From Streptomyces flavochromogenes (lineage in GTDB: Bacteria; Actinomycetota; Actinomycetes; Streptomycetales; Streptomycetaceae), in assembly GCF_000717595.1 (NCBI RefSeq), contig NZ_JNZO01000039.1:8965-72964 (forward strand): a DNA stretch of 64,000 nucleotides, written 5' to 3'. Numbering within the stretch: position 1 is the stretch's first letter; each line of letters begins with the position of its first letter. Under the pieces are notes generated by a model. The model had not been told where the DNA came from, did no database searches, and saw nothing but the letters and a program-made list of their open reading frames with translations. Positions 55,401-62,005 of this stretch are shown here, in pieces. The position numbers and the translations under genes were made by a program.

Positions 55401-55529
55401 CTCCAGGAGCAGCGTACCGAGCACGCGTTCCTGGATGAGGCCCCCCAGCCTCAGCCGGGAACCGTCGGCCCAGCCCTCGAGGGGGCCCAGCACGTTGAAT
55501 CTCAGCGATTGCTCCTCGGCAGCGGTCAT
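52482..55529 (-). CDS. AfsR-like SARP transcriptional regulator (wHTH-BTAD-NB-ARC-TPR)
   Basis: A 1015-residue activator of the Streptomyces antibiotic regulatory protein family. In order: OmpR-type winged helix (residues 9-100, [23 protein letters not shown]), BTAD (105-250, [50 protein letters not shown]), NB-ARC ATPase (290-560; Walker A [13 protein letters not shown] at 315-326, Walker B [10 protein letters not shown]), and C-terminal tetratricopeptide repeats. ATG at 55529 gives [11 protein letters not shown]; no strong ribosome site precedes it. Large SARPs switch on adjacent biosynthetic clusters, so it probably controls the NRPS operon beginning at 59.1 kb. Confidence 0.92.
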   Translation of the reverse strand: [1015 protein letters not shown]

Positions 55530-55723
55530 TGCCGCGAGCACCCCCCCAGGTCTCCCGGCCACGCCCTCGGCGCCGGTGTTTGCGGATCCTAGCCCGTTCC
55601 CGTGACCCCCGGGAACGAGGCGGTACGGGATCGGTAAGTGGTCCCGCCACCGTATGACCCACGAGGCCGACTCCTTCACGGCCCTCGCGACTGAGGACCC
55701 CCCATGCAGCAAGGAGACTGGTC

Positions 55724-57109
55724 ATGACCGAACAGGCATCGCCGGACGGGCTCGCCGAGCAGCTGCGGGCGGCACGGCAGTGGGCCGGCATCACCCAGGA
55801 GCAGCTGGCCGGCCTGTCGACCGTCAGCGTGCGGGCCATCCGGGATCTGGAGCAGGGACGGGTGCGGCACCCGCGCCGGGAGACGCTCCGGCTGCTCGCC
55901 GGCGCCATGCGGCTGAGCGACGCCCGCCGCGCCGCCCTGGAGCTGGCCGTCGAAGGGGCGGAGGCCGGCACGGTGATGCGCGAGGCGTACGGGGCCGAAC
56001 TTGCGCCGCCGCCCCAGCCGTTGCGCAGACTCGTCGGCCGCACCGAGGAACTCCGCTCCCTGACCAGTCTGTTGGCCACCGAGCATGAGCGGCTCCTCAG
56101 CGTGGTGGGCCTGGCCGGTGTGGGCAAGACACGACTGGCCCAGGAAGCCGCCCTGATGCTCCACGGCCGCGACCGGACCCCCGTCGTCTGGGTCGACATG
56201 ACCGGGACCGCACCGCAGCCCGCCGGACCCGCCGGGACCCGCAGCCCGCGGTCCGCGCTGACGGGCTGGGCCCGCTCCCTGGCCCTCGGCGGCCGGGGGC
56301 TGGACGAGCTCGCCTCCGTGATACGCGGCCGGGCCACCCTGCTGGTCCTCGACGGCCACGACACCGGCCCCCACCTCACGCCCCCGCTCCTGGAACTGCT
56401 GCACGTCTGCGAGCGGCTCAAGGTGCTGATCACCACGCGCGAGCCGCACCGCACCCCGGGCAACCGGATGCTGCCGCTCGGCCCGCTGCCGGTACCCGCC
56501 CCGGAGCCCCCGGAGTTCCCGGGCGGGGCCGCGGCGCCCGGCGCCTCCCTGACCGCCGGGCAGCCCGCCGTCGAGCTCATGCTGTCGTACGTCGGTCACA
56601 TGCGCCCGGACCTGATGCCCGGCGACTCGCTGGTGCGCACGGTGGCGCGGATCAGCCGGGCCCTCGACGGTGTGCCGCGGGCGATGGAGGCGGCCGCCTC
56701 CTGGCTGCTGCTGCGTTCTCCCGCGGAACTGCTGCGGATCGCGCACAGCACGCCGCTCGACGTCGTCGACGACGTGACCGGGGACGCCGGTGGCGACGGG
56801 GGTGGCGAGGGACTCGCCGCGCTGCTCGCGGCGGCCGTGGCCCGGCTCGACGACGGGCCCGCGGCGCTGCTCGGTGACCTGAGCCTCCTCCCCGACGGCT
56901 GGAGCGCCGACGAGGCCGCCGCCGGCCTGTCCGCGACCCCGGCCTCCGTGGTGCGCGACGTCCACGCGCTGATGCTGCGCGGTCTGGTACGACGCCTTCC
57001 CGGCGAGGAGGACGGAGCCCCGCGGTTCGGGGTGCTCAACCTGGTGCGCCGGCTCGCCGCCGAGCGCGCCGCCTCGCTCGTACCGGCGACGGCCCTCGTC
57101 TCCTCCTGA
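55724..57109 (+). CDS. XRE-type HTH / NB-ARC regulator without repeat domain
   Basis: A 461-residue STAND-like protein. Residues 9-66 are a Cro/C1-type helix-turn-helix (LRAARQWAGITQEQLAGLSTVSVRAIRDLEQG). The NB-ARC ATPase begins near residue 100 with LRRLVGRTEELRSL and has Walker A VVGLAGVGKTRLAQ, an acidic Walker B (LLVLDGHD), and an ITTREPHRTPG motif. It ends soon after the ATPase, lacking the TPR or WD sensor region that STAND regulators usually have. ATG at 55724 follows AAGGAG. Divergent from the SARP gene across a 194-bp gap. It is likely a pathway-specific regulator of the adjoining cluster. Confidence 0.85.
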   Translation: MTEQASPDGLAEQLRAARQWAGITQEQLAGLSTVSVRAIRDLEQGRVRHPRRETLRLLAGAMRLSDARRAALELAVEGAEAGTVMREAYGAELAPPPQPLRRLVGRTEELRSLTSLLATEHERLLSVVGLAGVGKTRLAQEAALMLHGRDRTPVVWVDMTGTAPQPAGPAGTRSPRSALTGWARSLALGGRGLDELASVIRGRATLLVLDGHDTGPHLTPPLLELLHVCERLKVLITTREPHRTPGNRMLPLGPLPVPAPEPPEFPGGAAAPGASLTAGQPAVELMLSYVGHMRPDLMPGDSLVRTVARISRALDGVPRAMEAAASWLLLRSPAELLRIAHSTPLDVVDDVTGDAGGDGGGEGLAALLAAAVARLDDGPAALLGDLSLLPDGWSADEAAAGLSATPASVVRDVHALMLRGLVRRLPGEEDGAPRFGVLNLVRRLAAERAASLVPATALVSS

Positions 57110-57117
57110 ACAGACCC

Positions 57118-57175
57118 CGCTCTCCCTGCGCTTCCTCTTCCCGCTCCCTTCCGCTTCCTCCTCTCCCTCCTCGAA
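57118..57175 (+). other. Pyrimidine-rich leader before the carbamoyltransferase gene
   Basis: An almost uninterrupted C/T tract (few purines) in the gap before the ATG at 57192. It is unlike the purine-rich leaders nearby. Role unknown. Confidence 0.4.
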
Positions 57176-57191
57176 GAAAGGCCCGTCCGCC

Positions 57192-58115
57192 ATGCGCAAC
57201 CTGATCTCGCTCGCCGACCTCAAGCCCGAGCAGCTCGCCCGTATCGTCGCCCGCGCCGTCGAGTTCGGCACCGGCGGCGTCGACGACAAGCCGCTGGCCG
57301 GACGCCAGGTCGGTGTCTACTTCCGCAAGTCGTCCACCCGGACCCGGACCTCGTTCTGGAGCGGAGCCACCCGGCTGGGCGCCGACGTCATCACCTTCGG
57401 TCCCGACGAACTCCAGCTGACCACCGGCGAGACCGTGGAGGACACCAGCAGGGTCCTCGGCCAGTACCTCGACGCGCTCGTCGTCCGCACCAACGGCGAC
57501 GTGGCGGAGATGCGCCGCCTCGGCGGCAGCCCGGACCTCGCGGTGGTGAACGCCCTCAGCCTCGACGAGCACCCGACCCAGGCGATCGCCGACCTGACCA
57601 CGCTCGCCGAGCACTTCGGGAAGCTCGCCGGGCTCCATGTGCTCGTCGTCGGCGAGGGCAACAGCTCCGGCGCGGCCCTCGCACTGGCCGGCGCGCTCAC
57701 CCCCGGGCTGCGGATCACCCTGCTGAGCCCCGAGGGGTACGAGGTGCCCAAGAGCACCATGGACCTCGTGGACGAACTGAGCGGCGGCGAGCACCAGGTG
57801 CGCCGGATCACCGACCCGGCCGAGGTCGACGGCCCCGTCGACGCGGTCTACACGAGCCGCTGGCAGACCATGGGCGTGCCGAAGGCCGACCCCCACTGGC
57901 TGGAGGCGTTCGAGGGGTTCGCCATCGACCGCGCGTTCTTCGAGCGCTACAGCGGTCCCGACACCGTCTTCCTGCACGACCTGCCCGCCGTGCGCGGCCA
58001 GGAGGTCGCCGACGAGGTCCTCGACGGCGAGCGCAGCCTCGCGTGGCGGCAGGCCCACCACAAGATGACCGCGGCGATGGCCGTACTGGAGTGGTGCGTG
58101 GTCGGCGAGAACTGA
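57192..58115 (+). CDS. Aspartate/ornithine carbamoyltransferase-family protein
   Basis: A 307-residue enzyme of the carbamoyltransferase family, which transfers the carbamoyl group of carbamoyl phosphate to an amine. The phosphate-binding STRTR is at residues 48-52 (RKSSTRTRTSF, nearer ATCase than OTCase in the following TSF). HPTQ is at 127-130. The usual OTCase HCLP is HDLP at 262-265, and the ornithine loop SMG is TMG in RWQTMGVP. These changes suggest a different acceptor from ornithine. ATG at 57192 has GAAAGG upstream. Placement between the regulators and MbtH indicates a cluster enzyme rather than primary arginine synthesis. Confidence 0.85.
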   Translation: MRNLISLADLKPEQLARIVARAVEFGTGGVDDKPLAGRQVGVYFRKSSTRTRTSFWSGATRLGADVITFGPDELQLTTGETVEDTSRVLGQYLDALVVRTNGDVAEMRRLGGSPDLAVVNALSLDEHPTQAIADLTTLAEHFGKLAGLHVLVVGEGNSSGAALALAGALTPGLRITLLSPEGYEVPKSTMDLVDELSGGEHQVRRITDPAEVDGPVDAVYTSRWQTMGVPKADPHWLEAFEGFAIDRAFFERYSGPDTVFLHDLPAVRGQEVADEVLDGERSLAWRQAHHKMTAAMAVLEWCVVGEN

Positions 58116-58137
58116 GCGGCACAGGTCCGAAACGGAC

Positions 58138-58187
58138 GGGGGCGGCGTCGGTACGGGTTCGTGGAACCCGGTACCGACGCCGCCCCC
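58138..58187. terminator. Strong bidirectional terminator
   Basis: Very long hairpin (about 24-bp arms with one bulge, 3-base loop) between the convergent carbamoyltransferase and MbtH genes. Confidence 0.9.
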
Positions 58188-58205
58188 GCGTGTGAGCGAC
58201 GGTCG

Positions 58206-58418
58206 TCAGCCGCCCATCGCGGCGACCACCGAACGGGGCCGCAGATCCGTCCAGTTGGCCTCGATGTACTCGGCGCACTCCTGCTTGCCGCCCTCCTCGC
58301 GGACCAGCTGCCAGCCCTCAGGGCGGCGGATCCGGGCGGGCCACAGCGAGTGCTGGCCCTCGTCGTTGGCCAGGACGACGAAACGGCCGTCGGCGTCGTC
58401 GAACGGATTGGTTGCCAT
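58206..58418 (-). CDS. MbtH-like NRPS chaperone
   Basis: A 70-residue activator of adenylation domains. It has NPFDD at the N-terminus, SLWPARIRRPEGW (the conserved LWP-x5-P-x-GW core), and CAEYIEANWTDLRPRSV at the C-terminus, all diagnostic. ATG at 58418 follows AGAGGTGAAG. It probably supports the NRPS beginning at 63.4 kb, although it is on the opposite strand and in a different operon. Confidence 0.95.
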   Translation of the reverse strand: MATNPFDDADGRFVVLANDEGQHSLWPARIRRPEGWQLVREEGGKQECAEYIEANWTDLRPRSVVAAMGG

Positions 58419-58575
58419 GGCTTCACCTCTGTGGGTTCCGTGGAACGGGGATCCGGTGCCGCACCGGTGCCTCGACGCTACGAGACCGTGTCCGCCGGTT
58501 CGGGCAGCCGGAGCGGCAGTTGGGCGGCAGCCCGCCCGGGCCTCCTGCCCGGCGGCCGGCCCCGCGCGTGGCGTC

Positions 58576-58845
58576 CTAGACGAGGACGCGGGACACCTCG
58601 TTGGCGCGGGTGACGGCGATGCCGGTGGCGACGGCGGCGGCCCGTACCGAGCCGAGCGCCTCGCGCAGCAGCTCCGTGCGCAGCAGGGGCTGGTCCGCCA
58701 GCTCCGGCCGGTCGGCGTCGATCAACTGCACCGCCGCCTCCAGTACGGCGAACTTGGCCTCGCCCAGGGGCTCGTGGCGGTCGGCATCGGTCATGACGTC
58801 GCGCAGGGCCGCGGCCAGTTCCGCGGCGGGGGCGATCTGGGACAT
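58576..58845 (-). CDS. Small helical protein of unknown function
   Basis: An 89-residue, largely helical protein (ELAAALRDVMTDADRHEPLGEAKFAVLEAAVQLIDADRPEL). No cysteine, signal peptide or known motif. ATG at 58845 follows GAGGAG. It lies upstream of mbtH on the same strand with a 157-base gap, and divergent from the glutamate-mutase operon. Small proteins of this sort occur in NRPS clusters, sometimes as accessory or carrier-binding factors, but no role can be shown from sequence. Confidence 0.65.
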   Translation of the reverse strand: MSQIAPAAELAAALRDVMTDADRHEPLGEAKFAVLEAAVQLIDADRPELADQPLLRTELLREALGSVRAAAVATGIAVTRANEVSRVLV

Positions 58846-59103
58846 GGGTCCACTCCTCAGGGTTCTCGGACGCGCGTGCTCCCGCGTTCCGCTCCGGCCC
58901 ACGGGGCTTCGGAGCGGCGGATTTCGACTGTAGGGCGGGCCGGGAGGGCGGCGGCGACAGGCGCCGGCAACTGCCGCCCGGCTGCCGCCCGGGGCGCCGG
59001 TCGGCGCGGTCCCGCGTTCCTACGATCGATGCCGAAGGGATGTTCCGAGCGATCCAGGACCTCCTTCTCCCACTTGTCATCCCACGATGTGGACGAAGAA
59101 GTG

Positions 59104-59682
59104 ATGATGCAGACTGCGGAATGGGCGTCCCGAGAGCGATCCGGGCCGCTGGACGTCGTTGTCACCGGACTGCCGTCCGATGCGCACACCTGGAACCTCG
59201 TATTCATCCAGCTGCTGATCGAGGACCTGGGACACCACGTCATCAACCTGGGCCCGTGCGTCCCCCAGGACGAGATCGTCGAATCCTGCGGCAAGTACCA
59301 GCCCGACCTGCTCGTGGTCAGCACCGTCAACGGCCACGGCTTCCAGGACGCCGACCAGCTCATCCGGGCGATCCGCTCGCGCTGGGAGCTGGCGGGCCTG
59401 CCCGCCGTCATCGGCGGCAAGCTGGGCGTCCTCGGCACCGAGCAGCGCGCCGGGCACGGCCGCCGGCTCCGCGAGGCGGGCTTCGACGCGGTGTTCCAGG
59501 ACGACCCGGAGCAGGGCCAGGGCGCGGGCCTCGGCGCGTTCGAGGCGTTCATCGCCCGACTGGACGCCGAGCGCGGCCCGGCCGCCCCGCTCGCGGCCGA
59601 CGACGCCGCGGCCGCCGACCGCGTCCCCGCCGGCCTGGCCCCGGTGGCTTCCGCCGCCTCCCTCGAAGAGGTGGCAGGGTGA
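59104..59682 (+). CDS. Glutamate (methylaspartate) mutase, cobalamin-binding S subunit
   Basis: A 192-residue B12-binding protein that forms adenosylcobalamin-dependent glutamate mutase with the next gene product, rearranging L-glutamate to (2S,3S)-3-methylaspartate. The cobalt-ligand motif DxHxxG is SDAHTWN: the histidine is kept and the glycine is replaced by asparagine. ISSLYG is VVSTVNGHG, and the GG motif is VIGGKLGV. The last 40 residues are Ala/Asp-rich. ATG at 59104 is preferred; GTG 59101 and ATG 59107 are possible and the ribosome site is weak. The E-subunit gene overlaps its stop by four bases. Confidence 0.92.
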   Translation: MMQTAEWASRERSGPLDVVVTGLPSDAHTWNLVFIQLLIEDLGHHVINLGPCVPQDEIVESCGKYQPDLLVVSTVNGHGFQDADQLIRAIRSRWELAGLPAVIGGKLGVLGTEQRAGHGRRLREAGFDAVFQDDPEQGQGAGLGAFEAFIARLDAERGPAAPLAADDAAAADRVPAGLAPVASAASLEEVAG

Positions 59683-60986
59683 CGTCCTTCGGCCGGTTCG
59701 TGGCCGCGGCCCACGCGCGGGGTGCCCTCGTGGTCCAGCCCCGCATGGGCTTCTCCGAGCCCGCCCGGATGAGGACCGGGCTCGCGGCCACCAAGGCCGC
59801 CACGGACGCCGTCGCCGGCACCCTCACCATCGACAGCTACACCCGGGTCTGCGACGAGCCCTCGGCCGTCCGCGCCCTGGGCGACGGCATCCCGCTCAAC
59901 GGCTACCCCCTCACCTCCTACAGCCCGAGCACCTCGCACTGGGTCCTGGAAGGTCTCGCGGACGAGACCTTCCCCGTCCAGGTCCGGCACGGCTCGGCCA
60001 GGCCGCAGCGGATCGTCGCCGCCCTCGCCCGGCTCGGCCTCACCGCGACCGAGGGCGGACCCGTCTCGTACTGCCTGCCCTACGGCCGTACCCCGCTGGA
60101 GGACTCCGTCCGCAACTGGACGGAGACCTGCCGGCAGTTGGCCGCCCTGCGCGCCGACGGCGCGGAACCCCACCTGGAGAGCTTCGGCGGCTGCATGCTC
60201 GGCCAGCTCTGCCCGCCGGGACTCCTCGTCGCCATCAGCGCCCTGGAGGGACTCTTCTTCCACCGGGCGGGACTGCGGTCCGTCTCGCTCAGCTACGCCC
60301 AGCAGACCAACCCCGAGCAGGACCGGCAGGCAGTGCGCGCGCTGCGCCGGCTCGCGTCCGAACTCCTGCCGGACACCGACTGGCACGTCGTCGTCTACAC
60401 CTACATGGGCGTCTACCCGCGGACCACGCGCGGAGCCCACGCCCTCCTGGTGGACTCCGCCGAGCTCGCGGTCCGGGCCGGCGGGCAGCGGCTCATCGTG
60501 AAGACCGCCGCCGAGGCCCACCGCATCCCGACCGTCGCCGAGAACGTCCGCGCCCTGCGCATCGCGACGGAGGCGGCCCGCCGTGCCGCCGCGGCCGCGG
60601 GCGCCGAGGAGGGGGACGACGAGGCCGACAACCCCGTCTACGCGGAGGCCCGCGCCCTCGTGGACGCCGTACTCGACCTGCACACCGACCTCGGCAGCGC
60701 GCTCCTGAAGGCCTTCGAGCGCGGCTACCTGGACGTCCCCTACTGCCTGCACCCCGACAACGCCGGCCGCTCCCGCAGCCACATCGACGCGGCGGGCCGC
60801 CTGACCTGGTCGAACATCGGGGCCATGCCCATCGGTCGGGTCGCCGGACGCAGCGGCGCCCGGCTCACCGCGACCGGTCTCCACGACGCGCTGACCTTCG
60901 TGCAGCGCCGGTACGACCACCTCGACACCCGCACCGAGGACGTCGACCACACCCCCGTCGACGCCCCTCTCCTCCAGGAGGTATGA
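59679..60986 (+). CDS. Glutamate (methylaspartate) mutase, epsilon (E) subunit
   Basis: Catalytic TIM-barrel subunit, 435 residues. It matches the E-subunit pattern in VVQPRMGFSEPARMRTGLAA, TLTIDSYTRV, LNGYPLTSYSP, QVRHGSARPQRIVAALARLG, EGGPVSYCLPYGRTPLEDSVRNWTE and FGGCMLGQLCPPGLLVAISALEG. The GTG at 59679 overlaps the S-subunit stop (GTGA), and its own stop overlaps the next start (ATGA). Similar pairs supply 3-methylaspartate to friulimicin, streptolydigin and vicenistatin-type pathways. No MutL gene is present here, so the cluster uses the two-subunit form only. Confidence 0.93.
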   Translation: MTSFGRFVAAAHARGALVVQPRMGFSEPARMRTGLAATKAATDAVAGTLTIDSYTRVCDEPSAVRALGDGIPLNGYPLTSYSPSTSHWVLEGLADETFPVQVRHGSARPQRIVAALARLGLTATEGGPVSYCLPYGRTPLEDSVRNWTETCRQLAALRADGAEPHLESFGGCMLGQLCPPGLLVAISALEGLFFHRAGLRSVSLSYAQQTNPEQDRQAVRALRRLASELLPDTDWHVVVYTYMGVYPRTTRGAHALLVDSAELAVRAGGQRLIVKTAAEAHRIPTVAENVRALRIATEAARRAAAAAGAEEGDDEADNPVYAEARALVDAVLDLHTDLGSALLKAFERGYLDVPYCLHPDNAGRSRSHIDAAGRLTWSNIGAMPIGRVAGRSGARLTATGLHDALTFVQRRYDHLDTRTEDVDHTPVDAPLLQEV

Positions 60987-62005
60987 CCATGACCGTCACC
61001 ATCGCCGAGGCCGTGGACGAGGCTCTCCTGCCGTTCCCGTCCTCGCCCGACGCGCATCTGACCGATCCGCTGACCCGGGCCACCCTGCGCGTGCAGAGCC
61101 ACATGCTCACCGCCACCCGCGCCTTCCTGACCGCCCGCGGTTTCCAGGAGCTGCTGCCGCCCATCATCGGTCCGGTCACCGACCCCGGCATCCGCGGCTC
61201 CAAGCAGGTGGACGTCGACTTCTACGGCCACAAGTACAAGATGATGACGAGCGCGATCCTCTACAAGCAGGCCTCGCTCCTCGCCTTCGACAAGATCTTC
61301 TACATCGCCCCCAACGTCCGGCTCGAACCCCTCGAAACGGCCGTCACGCACCGCCACCTCGCCGAGTTCCACCAGATCGACGTCGAGATCCGCGACGCCC
61401 GCCGCGAGGACGCGATGGACCTCGCCGAGCAGCTCGTCACCCATGTCGTCGCCGAGGTCGTGTCCCGCATGCCGGCCGAACTCGACCTGCTCGGCCGGGA
61501 CACCGCCGCCCTGCGCGGGATCTTCGCGAGTGCCTTCGGACGCGTCGGCCACCAGGAGGCCACCACCGAGCTGATCGGCCTGGGCCACCCCCAGGACCCC
61601 GCCGCCGAGATCGACTGGCAGGGCGAGGAGATCGTCTCCGCCCGCGCGGACCGCCCCTTCTTCATCACCGACTACCCCAAGGGATCCCGCGGCTTCTACG
61701 ACAAGGAGAACCCCGAACAGCCGGGTGTACTGCGGAACTTCGACCTCATCGCCCCCGAGGGGTACGGCGAGCTCGCCAGCGGCAGCGAGCGGGAGCACGA
61801 CTACGCCACCCTCGTCACCCGCATGCGGGAGACCGGCGAGAACCCCGCCAAGTACGGCTGGTACCTGGACCTGGCGCGCCGCGGCATCCCCGCCAGTTCC
61901 GGCTTCGGCATCGGCCTGGAGCGCTTCACCCGCTATGTCACCGGACGGCAGGCCGCCTGGCAGGCCAGCGCCTACCCGAAGCTCCCCGGGGTGGTGTCGG
62001 CGTGA
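60983..62005 (+). CDS. Asparaginyl-tRNA-synthetase-like enzyme lacking the anticodon-binding domain
   Basis: A 340-residue class II synthetase catalytic domain. Motif 1 region is ATRAFLTARGFQELLPPII, motif 2 is APNVRLEP then THRHLAEFHQIDVEI, and motif 3 is GFGIGLERF at residues 307-315. The N-terminal OB-fold that binds tRNA in AsnRS/AspRS is missing; the protein starts at the catalytic core. The same architecture is known in archaeal asparagine synthetase-like AS-AR. It likely makes an acyl-adenylate of aspartate or 3-methylaspartate, perhaps amidated by ammonia. It is translationally coupled to the mutase and to the following flavoprotein. A charging role on tRNA is not supported. Confidence 0.82.
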   Translation: MTMTVTIAEAVDEALLPFPSSPDAHLTDPLTRATLRVQSHMLTATRAFLTARGFQELLPPIIGPVTDPGIRGSKQVDVDFYGHKYKMMTSAILYKQASLLAFDKIFYIAPNVRLEPLETAVTHRHLAEFHQIDVEIRDARREDAMDLAEQLVTHVVAEVVSRMPAELDLLGRDTAALRGIFASAFGRVGHQEATTELIGLGHPQDPAAEIDWQGEEIVSARADRPFFITDYPKGSRGFYDKENPEQPGVLRNFDLIAPEGYGELASGSEREHDYATLVTRMRETGENPAKYGWYLDLARRGIPASSGFGIGLERFTRYVTGRQAAWQASAYPKLPGVVSA

